A stretch of DNA of 64,000 nucleotides from Neurospora crassa OR74A. Its lineage: Eukaryota > Ascomycota > Sordariomycetes > Sordariales > Sordariaceae. Shown piece by piece: positions 1 to 12,926 of the stretch (positions are counted from its first letter, which is position 1; every line of letters starts with the position of its first letter). The position numbers and the translations under genes are program-made. The DNA lies in assembly GCF_000182925.2 (NCBI RefSeq), contig NC_026503.1, forward strand, positions 62,001 to 126,000. Direction: 5' to 3'. The notes under the pieces are model-generated. The model saw only the letters and a program-made list of their open reading frames with translations, was not told where the DNA came from and ran no database searches.

Positions 1-1200
1 TATACTTTTCGTATAATTAATCAATAATATTAACAGCCAAACCTCCGATATACCTCCTCGATATTCCCGTACAATTATTACAAACCCTATAAATCCTCCT
101 TCGTATACTAAAGGGAGGTTATAAAGAGTTGTAAATAACTCCCAAACTTTATATTATACTACTTACTACGAGAATAAATCTATTTCAACCTTCTATTTTA
201 GTACCCGTAATACGCCTTATAGAATATACGTTCTATATACCGATATTGTAAGGACTTTATATATATAGTAGCAGACCGAGCGGTAAAAAGTTCAAGTAAA
301 AGCGGACCGAGCAGCAGTAGTATAAGGAATACCCAATTTAATTGTAGTAAATGTATAGGGGTTATAGCGAAGGGAACCAAATATTTGGATCCCTCTTAAT
401 AGTATTTAAGCCACCCCTTACGCCGATTTAGGCCCTATAAACGTTATATATAAATCTTACAGTACGAAATATTAATTAAATAAACGGTTTACTATCCGTA
501 TACCCCTTTTTCGGCTATTAAATTCCTACTAACCCCTAATAAGGGCACTTCTATAAAAAATCCCAAATTTAGTAGCTACTATATATAGGAAGATATTAAT
601 TTAGAACTATAGAAACCGCTACCTACTTTCTTATATTCGTTACTAAAAGGTAACAATCAACAGGCCTAAAACTTCTAAAATAAACTACGGCACTATAATA
701 ATACCTTTACTTTTATATTTATACAATATACTAAGAAACCGTACAATAGTAGTAACAGGCCTAAAGACTTCTAAATATAAGGCGCTTTATACTACTATTA
801 TAGTCCTTTACAATCTAGACCGGGCTAATTTCCTAAATATACCTAATTATATATCTATAACCTAATAATCCTGGATACTACGTAAATTCAAATTAGCTAT
901 CGCTTACAAGCCTTTACGGACTTAAATTTTAAATTCGTAGCGGATTTTACCTCTTTTCTATATTATAACAATCTATACGTAGAATAGTATAATACTATTA
1001 AAGAGCGTTTAAATATTTATTAGATAAATAACGTTTAAATTGAAATAAATATATAAATATATTTATAGTTAGTAGTTTAGTAAGGTATTAATTGGAGGCG
1101 TAAAAACCTTCCTATAATTAATAAAATAATTATAATCCTCCCTAATATATTTAATAAATAGGATAGGGTACGGGAGGACGGTACAATTAGCTCCGTACGG
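1..1200. other. RIP-mutated AT-rich DNA, left edge of window
   Basis: Very AT-rich sequence with stop codons in all frames. No intact gene is visible. It probably includes the upstream coding part or 5' end of the Helitron that becomes recognisable from about 1,240, but I cannot place a boundary and the element may begin outside the window. In the first 600 bases I counted 17 CA and 5 TG dinucleotides by hand; both are low for 600 bases, TG more so. Confidence 0.6.
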
Positions 1201-1239
1201 TTTATTATATTTAATAAACGTAGTTCTAACCGGTTTTAA

Positions 1240-2300
1240 TACATTCTAGTAACCTATAGTATATACTTTCCTTTAGTATACCCATTAATATTTCCTTATA
1301 GGGACTACGGCTTCCACTTTATACTAAGAAAGACGGTTTACAATCTACGTAAAGACCTTCGAATAAAGTGGAATAAGTAGTATCGGTACTGTTTATTCCC
1401 GCGCATAGGCTAAGAGGATATCCCCTTTCTATTTAAATATTTATTTTAGTAATAGTTAATAAACGTATATACTGTAAACGATTAGAATAAATTAGATTGG
1501 TTCCGGTACTACTAGACTAAAATCCGAGTAGAATTGTACCAATATTTAACAGATTAGATTTATATTGTAGATACCTAAGAAATTGATAGCCGTACTACCT
1601 CAAATATCGGCCAGAGAGTTATCCTTCCCGCAAATTATACTAATAATACCTATTACTAAACCAAATATTATTAGAACTCTATAATTATTACCCATAAATT
1701 TAATAAACTAACGTTCTTTATTATAATAACTATAAACTTATACTAGCCGGAAGTATAAATTAAACTGAATAGTCTCAATTATATAGAGCGCCCGGATATT
1801 GTAAGCCGAATATTCAATTTGAAGGCGAACGCACTGATAAAGGAAATAAAGGACGGTCTTTTCAATATATATACAAGTATTATATAGACTTTAGAATTCT
1901 AGAAACGTAGCCTTCTATATTAGTATATATTGGTATTCTTGGATATAAAGTCCTAGTAGGCTTATTTAAAATTGTAAGTAATAGATTACATTATCCGAAT
2001 AGAATTTCTACTACCTAAGGAAGACCCGGACGGGCGGCTTATAGAACTACTAAAGACCTTTATAATTTACAATCTTTATAGTACGGATAACCTAAATACT
2101 TTGTATATAGTTACGAGTAAGAAAGATAGGAGAGGTATCCCGTAGTATAGAAAGCGCTACCCTAAGCCGTATACTAAGTAAACTACTATTAAATATACCG
2201 GTTACCTTTCTTATAAACGCCGCAATAATAGTATTTACATTATAAAAAGGTCTAATAGCCGGGATATTCCTATATACAATAATATAATTATACTATATAA
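1240..2300 (+). pseudogene. Helitron Rep-type N domain remnant
   Basis: The conceptual + strand reading contains YPLIFPYRDYG near 1,280-1,320, matching the family pattern YPL-FP-G--G. Near 1,450 there is a stretch matching the family's QQ-L-V--Y segment. From about 1,610 it contains GQRVILPANYT followed by a divergent copy of the block that ends in the conserved DRPD-V-R-F-LK motif; here RPDIVSRIFNLKA lies near 1,785-1,825. In the family this region precedes the HUH nuclease that nicks and joins DNA during rolling-circle transposition. The frame is broken by numerous TAG/TAA codons attributable to RIP. It is a relic, not an expressed gene. Confidence 0.72.
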
Positions 2301-3329
2301 TCCGTACTTAATTTTAAAGTATTAGTATTATATTAATATAGAGGTTTGCTCTACTATAGATACCGTAAAGTATATCTATAAATATATTTACAAAAGTACT
2401 AATCGGACTACTCTAGAGCTTGCGGAGCCGAATAAAGTGAAATAGTATATATTTATATAATATATTAATCCTATAAAAGCACTTATATATATTATAGAAT
2501 AATTATTATACGAGGAATATCCAACCGTTATACTACTCCTTATCTACTTAAAAGATAATCCGATTATTACTTTATATACTAGCTTAAATCTAAATCAAAT
2601 AGCCTAATGGGCCAAGCGGGCCGTACAAACTATATTTAAATCCTTCTTTAAATATAATATAGTACATCCTAACGGCCTGAATCGTAACGTTCTATATATA
2701 GATTTCCCCTCTAAGTACGTTTAGAAGGAGGATATTCGTATATAGCGGCTACGTTAAAAGGGTATTACTATCGGCTAGATTTATTATATCCCTCCTATTA
2801 CTAGCGAACAGTATTTCTTATATTTACTATTAATAAACGTACCCGGGCCTTACTCCTTTTAGAACTTATATACTATAAATAGTATAATATATAATACCTT
2901 TAGGGAGGCTTATTTAAAGTAAAGGTTCTTAGAGGATGATTCTCGGTAGGAAGTATTATTCGAAGAAGCGGGTATATAGTAGACTAGGCAGTAATTACGG
3001 TATTTATTCGTTATATATTTAATAAATAGTAATTCTATAACGGATCCAAAAGCTATTTAGGATAAATTTGTAGACCTTTTCTATAATAATTTACCCCGTA
3101 GAGTTATAAGAATAGTAAACATCCTACCCGATTTAAAGAACCTATATATCGATTACAATTTATACCTTATTAGTTAATACCTTACTTAATTAAATAAATC
3201 TCTTTCTAATTTAGGTCTCCCTAAGCTAATATTTGTATAGGAGCAAATAGATAGAAACTCCCTTTTACAGCAAGAATTATAATACAATTCGAATAAATAA
3301 TAAATACTTTCTAATAACGTTCAATCCAA

Positions 3330-4720
3330 GTTTAATACTAAGTAGGCCGTAGTCTTTAACAAAATTATTATTATTATAGAGAATACCCCTAAAAGTATAC
3401 TTTTCTTTATATAGGGACCGGGAGGCACTAGAAAAACGTTCTTATACCGTAGATTATATATATACTTTTATACTTAAAATAAAGTAATACTATACGTAGC
3501 GTTTTCAGGCATTACAATATTCTTACTTAACGGCGGGCGGACTGTATACTCCCAATTCAAAATCCTTCTAAATATTTCCACCCCGCAAGTATATAATATT
3601 AAGAAGAATACCAACCTACACTAGTTACTACAACGGACTTCCTTAATTATTTAGAACGAAGTTCCTATATAAGACCGGGGGTGTATAGAAGCCGTTGATC
3701 GTACTTTACAAAACCTTCTAAAACGTAAGGGTATCCAATTCGGTAGCATTCCGGCTATTTTTAGTAAGGACTTTATACAAATTCTGCCTATAAAGAAGCA
3801 GGGCACACATTCAAAAGTAGTTTCTCTCTATTTAAAATACTCTCCAATCTAGTAAAATATTAAAGTCTTGTACCTTATAGAGAATATATATATTTAAAGG
3901 GCTACTATTTAAACCCGTATATTTATATAATAATTATAAGATCTATTTTATAACTCTACTTACTATAAATCCAAATAAACTCAACCGTTCCTAACTACGT
4001 TCGTTACTACTATAGAAGAAGACTTTCTAGCCCGGATTTACCCTACTTCCCTTCTTACTACTATACTTATAAATAATACTATCTTTACTAACAAGGCCGT
4101 TCTTTATACCCGTAATAATTCTATTAAGGAAGTAAATAAATAGATTCTATCCTATATATAAGGCGAAAATATAAACTATAACTCTATAAACTCTATTAAT
4201 ATACCGGAAGACAATACCCGGGACTTACAATTTACTCTAGAATATCTACAAACTTTAAATTTTCCAGGATACCCTCCCAATAAATTAACTTTAAAGAAGG
4301 GTATACCTATCTTACTCTTATACAATTTATACCCCGAAAGCAGTATATACAACAGCACCAGATTAGTAATTATCAAACTAAGTAAATATATAATCGAAGG
4401 AAAAATTTTAGGTAGTTCCTTTACAAGCGAATTACAGATAATTCCTTATATTTTATTAATAACGGATAAAGAATAGGCTTTTCGGTTAAAACGTATACAA
4501 TTTCCAATATAACTCTACTTTTCTATAACTATTAATAAGAATCAAGGGCAATCCTTTCACTATATTAACATTAACTTATAGGATTATATCTTTAATTATA
4601 GGTAATTATATGTAACTATAAATAAGGTTACTATACTATAGAACGTTTCTATACTTTTACGGAGGATTAAATAGGAGGAGGATAGATTTTTACGTAATAT
4701 AATCTAGCCGGAAGCATTAA
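3330..4720 (+). pseudogene. Helitron Pif1-like helicase remnant
   Basis: Walker A reads GPGGTRKTFLY at about 3,415-3,448; the family has GPGGTGKT, so the key Gly before Lys is now Arg. Downstream are the expected helicase landmarks, including a divergent segment with the family's Ser-Leu-Ile spacing near 3,640, PGYPPNKLTLKKGIPILLL near 4,260-4,320 (family: P-H-L-LK-G-P-MLL), and TINKNQGQSF at about 4,528-4,557, the Pif1 motif usually read as T-NKAQGQ. Several stops interrupt the frame. In intact elements this domain unwinds DNA during transposition; this copy is dead. Confidence 0.8.
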
Positions 4721-4759
4721 TTTAAAACCAGTATATATTATACTTTCTATCTTTTCTTA

Positions 4760-5165
4760 CTCTTACACTCTACCTATACCCTCCTTACTTCTTACTTTAT
4801 ATCTATACCTATACCCATTCTTACTTTATATCCATACCCATACCTATTCTTTACCTTATACCCAGCCTTATATACTTTCTTATTATTACCTATATATATA
4901 CTCTTATACTCTTATATAGATATTTAAATATATATATTATATTTACAGATTATATAGGGAAGGGAAGCAAATAATTAAAATAAGGTTAAAAAGACTCGAC
5001 CAGCTAACTGTAAACTACATGAATACCTATACTTATACTATAAACCAATACCGAAAACTTATAAAACTATTTATATATTGTATTCTCATTCTAATTAAAA
5101 ACACTCTTACTTTCTCTTTTCATCTATAGCCACTCTATAAGCAGTAGACATAACCGCAAACTAAT
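4760..5165. other. AT-rich degenerate DNA with pyrimidine-rich short repeats
   Basis: Contains imperfect direct repeats built around TATACCCATACC-like units at about 4,785-4,870, with Ctt/Tat-rich sequence around them. No coding potential is visible. It may hold the 3' end of the Helitron, but no terminus was identified. Confidence 0.5.
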
Positions 5166-5787
5166 TAACTATACGCTCTAATTCAAAACTTAATATATTC
5201 GGAATCGGAGGGAGGTCGGACGGGGGGGTAGCTAGAGCCGAAAAAACGTTATAGGGAGCGTTACTATAGTAAAAATATATATTAATTATATTCTAAATAA
5301 CGAAAGGGTAGTATACATATACAATTAAAGTTATATTTTGGAGGTAGCTAGGGTGGAATTAGCTTTATATTTAGCCTTCGAATTAACTATTTTTACGTAC
5401 CTTCTTTAATATAGTAGGGGATTCTATAAACTTAATATTATATTTATTACAAGTACGAGCAGTAGTATTTACAGTAGTGGACAGGGTATGCGCATTATTT
5501 ATAGTCTATCCCTTATAGTTTAGGTACTAAATACTACCTATATTCAAATAGCAATTATTATACGCCCCTTTTGAAATACTAGGCACCGAGCAATAGACCT
5601 TAAAAATATTATAATTAATATAAGTAATATAATTAACGGCATTACCTACTACCGAAAGGAGCTATGCTTCTATATATATAGGCCGAAAGTTACTAAATTC
5701 CTTCTTCTAAATATTATTACCCGCACTAACTTTGAACTAAATATTACGGAGGGGCTACGGAACTATTAATTAGTAAAAACAAATACC
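5165..5787 (-). pseudogene. Degenerate minus-strand reading frame, part 2 (left of the Gypsy insertion)
   Basis: On the minus strand this stretch reads as a coding-like frame broken only by TAG/TAA, with recognisable codon runs such as GNAVNYITYINYNIFKVYC near 5,640-5,580. The frame continues directly from the minus-strand reading at 15,600-15,187 when the intervening 9.4-kb retroelement and one GAAAG copy are removed. It is therefore the second half of an older gene, probably from another repeat family, split by the insertion. I do not recognise the protein. Confidence 0.45.
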
Positions 5788-5792
5788 GAAAG
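5788..5792. repeat. Target-site duplication GAAAG (left copy)
   Basis: GAAAG directly precedes the left LTR and is repeated exactly at 15,187-15,191 after the right LTR. A 5-bp duplication is typical of Ty3/Gypsy integration. Confidence 0.9.
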
Positions 5793-6132
5793 TGTCAGGA
5801 GGCTAAGAGCTCGTGCACAGAAGCACCTCAGCGGCTGCTGCTCCCCTTCGTCAACCGACGCGTAGGATTACTAATAATAATGCCTATATCGGGTCGGACT
5901 TGCGGGAAGGATAATTTAGTACTGCGCCGAGGCGCTAGATTAGTACGAGGCTCTATAACGCTCGTTAGCGGATAAATAAAGTTTGTATAAGTATAAAAGA
6001 GGTTTAATGGAGCGTAATTTATTATAATTGGTAACTATCAATATATTTTTAGATTAACCCCTAATTTACCGTCCCCTACGTATAGCTACGACCGTAGTTA
6101 CTTCAACCTACCTTTCGCTTATATTCCTAATA
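5793..6132 (+). repeat. 5' LTR of the Gypsy element (340 bp)
   Basis: Begins TGTCAGGAGGC and ends CCTAATA (originally probably ...CTAACA). It aligns over its full length with 14,847-15,186; at the left border TGTCAGGAGGC in this copy faces TATTAAGAGGC in the other, all transitions. A 40-50 bp less-mutated core (GCGGCTGCTGCTCCCCTTCG, near 5,832) is well preserved. LTRs carry promoter and polyadenylation signals. Confidence 0.92.
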
Positions 6133-6179
6133 AATTAATAGTTCTTCCTCCGGGAGTTGAGCCGATACTATTAAGATAT

Positions 6180-7640
6180 ATATATATAGCGGCTAGTTTA
6201 TTTTTCGTACTACTGAAGCTACTCCTTATTCCTTTCGTACTACTACCCCTGTAGTTACTATAATTAAAATAACCTAACTTCCTCCGCTTTTATTATAATA
6301 ACGCCAGCCTACTGTAGAATCTATTAAAGAAAATAGTAATAAAAATTACCCTTCTACGCCGCTCTAAGCTCCCTATTCGTACCCCTAAGCCTCGGAAGCT
6401 AATGAATTCGCACGTAAGTAGTAATTATTCGAATTTTAGTTCGCTATAATTAAACTCCTCCTTAATTACTTCCCCTTATATATATCCTAATAAGAATAGT
6501 TTACTTTCGTCGGCCTCGCTAAATAAAATTTAATAGGAAATTACCTTCCTATCCCCGCCGGGTTCTATTATTAGGACTACCTCTTTTATAATTAAATTTA
6601 TATTTCTACTATAATTTCCTTTACTACCCCTTCGTTAACGGCCGTTGCTATAATTACTCTTTTACTAGCCGCAACTATACTAGTCTACACTAAATACCGT
6701 CCCAAATATAATATTATTAAATTTACTAGCGAAAACTTCTTATAATTACGGAATTACCTCTATAATATTAATATATATTTTTAAGAATACCCTCGTACTT
6801 CCCTTTCGTTCGCTATTAATTATATTAAAAGTAATTCTAAAAATATATAAATTAAATATATATTAGTTCTCTGTAGTAAGTCCGGGTATAATACTATTTA
6901 TAATACGCTTATATAGAGCAACCTCTGTACTTTCTTAGAAACTGAATATAATAGTAATACTTAAGCTATTAAATAATCCGCTCTCAATAAATTCGAATAT
7001 ATATAGTAAAGTACTTCGGAAATTGTTTATAATTTTTATAACCGTTATTATATTGAAGAATTTAATTTATTATACGATTAACTGGAGTATATTCGGATTA
7101 TTACTTAAGTTAACCGGTTGTACCCCCTTTTTAAATAAAGCGTCCTTTTAATAGTTAGTATTAATATAATAAATAAAGTAATAGCGTACGTAGAATGGTT
7201 GGAAGGTTTAAAGAATATTAAACTATTTATATTGTATTATTAAAATTAAATATTTTTAAAATATACTCCGTTATCTTCTTCGTCTTTATACCCTCCTACT
7301 TCCTCTTCGAATACTCCTTCTTAATTGTCCTATAGTAATAACCCCTCCGATTTTCCCCGTCGCCCCCCTACCACTTTCTAAATAAACCCTAATCTTATTT
7401 ATTCCCTTTATTATTAAAAAGGCTATACGTATAACTAATATATTTAACCGAAATTACCGAATACCTACTATAAATATAGTATAATGGACTATTTTGTAAC
7501 GGTATACCCGAACCGAACTTATTATAATTATAATTAAATTAGTTATTTAATACAAAATTACCCTATCCTTACAAATACCCCTTTATACGGAGCGAATATT
7601 AAACCAATTGTAATTAAAGTAGCGGCTGCAACTACTTAAA
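6180..7640 (+). pseudogene. gag remnant with mutated CCHC zinc knuckle
   Basis: The + strand reading downstream of the 5' LTR is coding-like with RIP stops. At 7,466-7,507 it keeps the exact CX2CX4HX4C spacing of a retroviral-type zinc knuckle, but all four zinc ligands are now Tyr codons (TAC, TAT, TAT, TAC), each one RIP transition from Cys or His. Gag forms the particle and binds element RNA through this knuckle; here it is destroyed. Confidence 0.65.
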
Positions 7641-7959
7641 ATAATATAAATAAATTATAGATATATTTAGAAATGAGGTTATTAGTAAGGATTTATAGAA
7701 ATTAGTAAAGTATACGAGGGTTAATAAATTTGGGCGTAGAATTAAACTTAATTAATAAATATCTACTCCCGTTAGATATAAAAATTAATTTAATACCCTA
7801 TTATTTTATTAATTTCTCCCTTCGGCCTATTCCTATATATAATACAACTACCTATTTTATTAAAATACGTAACTCCTATAGTATTAAACGGATAAAGCGA
7901 ATTACTTTTACTATAGTTAAATTTCTAATTGTAGAAATTATTTTTAGTTACCCTTAACT

Positions 7960-10900
7960 TTATAAATAAAACCTTAATATTAATTAATAGCGACGGTTAT
8001 TTTAATTTTATATTAAGGCCGGTAATTTTATATTAAGTATAGTATTGGCGAAGGAAGTATACGATGCTGCAACCGTCTTAATAGAGCCTTAGTAAAATTT
8101 AATTCTATTATTAGACCCTTAGGAAATAGTAAGGGTAGAGGAAGGTTTCTGCCCTCCTACGTATACGAATATCCTATTCGAAATCCCCTCTTCCTTAGTG
8201 TTAAAGTTTATAATCCTACCTATTATAATAGAGTTTACCGAATTACTTCTAATTTCTACCCCCCCGGTAAAGGTTTTTCGAATAGTATTTAATAGTATTT
8301 ACTCCGCCCTAGTACCCCTTACGGAACTAGCGCTACCATAACCCCTAAAGTTACTAAAGGAAATAAAAAGTAAGCTTACCGTCCCTAAATTAATTATTCT
8401 ATTAGAATACGAAGAATTCTAATTAGTATTTAAAATTTCAGCTACACCCCTATTCCAATATAATTAATTAGAGTATTATATTAATTTAATCGAAGGGGAA
8501 TTAGTACTTTAAGGATTAATTTATATACTAAATATTAAAGAATTAAAAGTATTATATAAGTAATTAGTAGAAATACTCTAGAAAAAATAGATTTATCCCT
8601 TTATTAACTTAGCGAGCGCTCTTATTATCTTTATTCCGAAGAAAGGTAGAAAATTAAAGCTCTATATTAATTTTAGGGCGCTAAATAAAGTTACGAAGAA
8701 AAATCGGACAGTATTACCCTTTATTTAAGAAATTCTTAATTGGTTATTATTAGCTAAAGTCTTTATAAAATTAGATTTAAAGGACGTGTACTATTGAATT
8801 CGGATTCGAGAGGGAGACGAAGAGAAGACGGCGTTTCGTACGAAGTACGGGTACTATAAATTCTTAATTATATTAATAAGATTAGTAAATACGCTAGTAA
8901 TATTTTAAGCGTATATTAATAATATATTAGCAGGGTTAATAAATATAATATATATTACTTACCTTAATAATATCTTAATTTATAGTAAGAATGAAAAAGA
9001 CTATATTAATTATATTAAGGAAGTCCTTCAACGATTGTAAAATTGTAACCTCTACGTAAACCTAAGTAAGTACGAATTTTATATAAAGCGGGTATTGTTC
9101 TTAAAATATATTATCTCCCTAAAAAGCGTATTAATAAATTTAGAGAGGGTAGTAGTAATTATAGAATAGGAAGTTCCAGCGAGCATTTATAATATCTAAA
9201 TCTTCTTAAGGTTTATAGGGTTCTATTAATACTTTGTAATATTATACTTCAAAATAACTATATTCCTAATAGAATTATTAAAGGGGGATAAATAAAGGCT
9301 ATTTAAACTTATAGCGGAAGTAGAAGAAATATTCGAAGAATTTAAAAAACTATTCTAAAAAACTCCTATATTGCACTACTTCGACCCGGTATTATAAATC
9401 TAAATAGAAATGGACGTATCGGACTTCGCAATTGGAGCGGTTTTTATATAATTGTATAGTAATAAGTAGTACCTAGTAGCTTTCTTTTCGAAGAAGAAAT
9501 TATTAAAGGAAACTAAGTATAAGGTTGGGAATAGAGAATTATTAGTAGTTATAGGAGTATTAAAGGTATAAAGGCAATACTTATTATATATAAATAAACT
9601 GTTCCTAATAATTATAAATTATTTAAACCTATAATATTTTTAAAATAAGGAACGGGCGAACATAAAGTAAAATTGGTAAATATTAAAATTAGTAATATAT
9701 AACTTTAAGATTGAATATTATTTAAGAAAATTAAATCCGGCGGATAGGCTATTAAGGAAATTGTAATTGCGAAGGGGAGAATTAGAGGTAGGGGGCGACT
9801 ACCTATTAATAAAAGTTATTAAAAGGAATAAAGAAAAAGGTTGGGCAATAAAGGAAAGTTGGGTATTAAGGGTATTAATAAAATAAATAATTTTAGTTGG
9901 AAAGGAGGCTTAGAAAACGGCGGTAGAAGAGAAGGAATAGTAATAGGATATAAGCGAAATAGAAGAGGGTTAAACGTTAGAGGACGAAAGAATTGAATTG
10001 TAGGAAGAAAAGTAGAATTTATAGGAGGAGGACGAATTAAATAGGGAAAAAAGGAAGCGAAAGGAAATTAAGGGCGATAGTAGAGAGGATAGAATAATAA
10101 GGAAGAGGGTAAAGTTCGTAAACGAGGTTGCTATTAAATTAAGGAGGGAAAATGAAAGTATTATTATAAAAAATATTAATAGGTATATAATAGTAGCAAA
10201 GGTACGGAAGGACGAAGAATAATTACTATTATTAAAATAGTAATTATTAGAAGCGTAGAAAAAAGATTTATTTATTATTGAGGAAGTATAAAAGAATAGT
10301 AAAGGGGGGAGATAAATAAAGAATTAGAAGATAGGGGAAGATGGAACGCTATAATATTAATATTAAATTTACGTCCCGGAACGGATATAAACCGAACTAT
10401 TCTATATTTACTATAATATAGTAATAACCGAATACCTAAATTAAAAGAAGATATTAAAGTATATTAATTAATTCTATTATTAGCCTACTATTATAATTAA
10501 TATTAAATCCTACGTCCGCGAATATTTAACGTACTAAAAAATTAAATTTTATAACTACTAATTATATAAGCTATTAAGGTTATTATTTATTCCTACTATC
10601 CCTTAGTAAAATATTTCGTATAATTTTATTACTGGAATATTAAAATTATTCGATTCTATATTTAATTAGACTTATAACGTAATTTTCGTTATTATCGACC
10701 GCTTTACTAAGTATACTTTATATATTCTTATATAAAAAATAATTAACGTTTAGCAATTTATATTCCTTTTCTAGCAAAATATTTTCTAATAATTTGGCCT
10801 CTCGGATTCTATTGTATTGGATAGAGGTAGTCTATTTACGAGTTAATTTTAGAAGACTTGCTACGAATTTTTAAATATTTATAAATATTTTAGTATAGTT

Positions 10901-11665
10901 TAGTACCCCTAAACGGACGGATAGATAGAGAGGTAAAATTAGAATTTAGAATTGTACCTTCGGATTTTTTATAATATAGAGTAAGTTGATTAGGCCGAAA
11001 AGATTATATTGGTGTAATAAATATATAATAATTATTTTTATACTGTTATTAGAAAGTCCCCTTCGGAATTACTCTTCGGGTATTATCCTTAGGGATTAAC
11101 GGACCTAGAGTGAGGGCGGAGGATAGTCCTTCTAATAGTAATTATTAATTAAATTAATAAATTATTTTGTAGGTAATTAAAAATTGTAATAACTTTGGAG
11201 GTTATTAATTAGGAGTATATAAAATAGTATAATAAAGCTTGGAAGTTAAAGGAATTTGATATTAGAAGTTGGGTTTTACTTAATACGAAATATATTAAAT
11301 AACGTTGCCTAAGCGCTAAATTAATAGATAAATTTTTAGGACCTTTCTAAATTATTAAGGTTGTTAGGGAGAAGAAGATGGTATACCAATTCGTACTCCC
11401 TACGTATTATTAAATTTATTTAGTATTCCTTATTATTTTACTAGAATTGTACTATAGGGATCCTACTGCGGCGGCGTTGCGAGGGGAAATTGTAAATATT
11501 AAGGAAAATAATATTTAGTACGAAATTGAAGTGATTATAAAGTATTATAGATCTGGCTACTAATATTAATTCTAGGTTAAATAGAAAGGGTATTTGGATA
11601 ATAAAAATTCGTAGGTTTTATACGAAGATATAAATTGCTTGGACCTATTTAAGGAATACGAAGTT
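7960..11665 (+). pseudogene. pol remnant: protease, RT, RNase H, integrase, chromodomain
   Basis: The reverse transcriptase is clear on the + strand from about 8,400. LDLKDVYY near 8,773-8,796 is followed by TGA where Arg (CGA) is expected. The catalytic box is YINNIL near 8,913-8,930 where the family has YVDDIL, so both Asp are now Asn. RNase H follows to about 9,800 (FDPVL...DVSDFAIGAV near 9,380-9,440). Integrase spans about 10,490-11,470, with VIIDRFTKY near 10,690-10,715 and LDRGSLF near 10,818-10,838. A chromodomain-like tail with VKQKGYLDNKN lies near 11,575-11,610, matching V-WKGY in chromoviruses. Stops throughout and the lost RT aspartates make it non-functional. Confidence 0.85.
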
Positions 11666-11754
11666 AGGGAAATGTAACGGCGGTATATTAGCGGCGGGCC
11701 GATTATTAAGTTAATAAGGGTTAGTTAGGTAGTAGAAGGAGAATAGCGATTATT

Positions 11755-12075
11755 AGAGATATAGAGTAGAGATGTAAAATGTAAATATAAAATGTAAGAC
11801 GTAGATATAAAATGTAAATGTAAAATGTAAAATATAAATATAAGATATAAATATAAAATATAAATATAAGGTATAGAGTAAAAATATAAGACGTAAATGT
11901 AAAATGTAGATGTAAGACGTAAGATGTAGATGTAAGATGTAGAAGTAAAGTATAAAGTAGATATATAAAAATAGAAATATAAAAGTAGAAATATAGAGTA
12001 GAAATACAAATAGAAATATAAAAGTAGAAATATAAAGTAGAAATATAAAATAGAAACGTAAGGCGGAGATATAAA
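11755..12075 (+). repeat. Low-complexity tandem array of ATGTAAAATRTAAATATA-like units
   Basis: About 320 bases made almost entirely of imperfect 6-18-bp units such as AATGTAAAATGTAAATATAA, nearly lacking C. The minus strand is therefore a spurious Tyr/Leu/Phe-rich open frame. It follows directly after pol and is the first part of the long spacer between pol and the 3' LTR. Confidence 0.7.
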
Positions 12076-12841
12076 GTAAAAATAATAAATAGGATAAAAA
12101 ATAGGAAGGGAAAATAATTTAATTTAATATAAAATATTAATAAAGCGCTAAGTAAAATATAATTTGTATTTTCTATTATTGCCCCAAACGAAAAAATCCT
12201 TAATAGTATCCGCTATTATTAATATAAAATTAGAACCTATAACCTTAAGAAGAATATTCCTATATACTACTATGCTTATTAATAATATTTATAAATATTA
12301 TTTTATACTATTTATTTATAGTCCTTCTATGTAAATTCTAATAATTTGTCTAATTTTTTATTTAGCGATATTAATTTCCTATTAATTAATTAACGTTAAG
12401 GACTATAATTATGATTAGAGGAGGGGGGGATACGAATAAAAATATTCGGTATAAAAATATTTATAGGGGAACTAAGGGGGGCCGTCGGATTAATATTAAT
12501 ATTAGTATTACTAATACTATAATAGCCTAACTTCGAATAGCTTTTATAATTAAAGTTAAGAATATAAAGTATTTTAAATAATATTGTAGGGAGATTATTA
12601 TTAGCTAAGTACATTTATATTACAATTTAAAACGCTACTACGGAATAATGTAATTATTATAAAAGGGGGGTAAGTAGGGGGCTATCGGTATTAGTAAAGT
12701 ATATAATCTTAATTATTATATTCTATATAACGTTCTGTAGATTGTAAATACTATAAAGGACTTCGAATATATAGCGGTGTATTGTTAGCGAATATTGCGA
12801 TTTCTTGTTGAACTCTGGAAGGAAAAGACGTTAGTGAAGTG

Positions 12842-12926
<85 letters not shown>

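Larger units (their letters stand above)
1200..4760 (+). mobile_element. Helitron (rolling-circle transposon), RIP-inactivated
   Basis: Read on the + strand and tolerating TAG/TAA codons, this stretch gives the two hallmark domains of a Helitron Rep/helicase protein in the right order: a Helitron-like N domain at about 1,240-2,300 and a Pif1-type SF1 helicase at about 3,330-4,720. Many in-frame stops sit where Gln (CAG/CAA) or Trp (TGG) is expected, as C-to-T and G-to-A RIP changes would produce. No terminal TC...CTRR ends or 3' hairpin were recognised, so the outer limits are approximate and the 5' end may be outside the window. It is certainly non-coding now. Confidence 0.75.

Noticed and set aside
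11725-12009. Tyr/Leu-rich open frame on the minus strand
   Set aside because: Created by the low-complexity ATGTAAAAT array, not coding.
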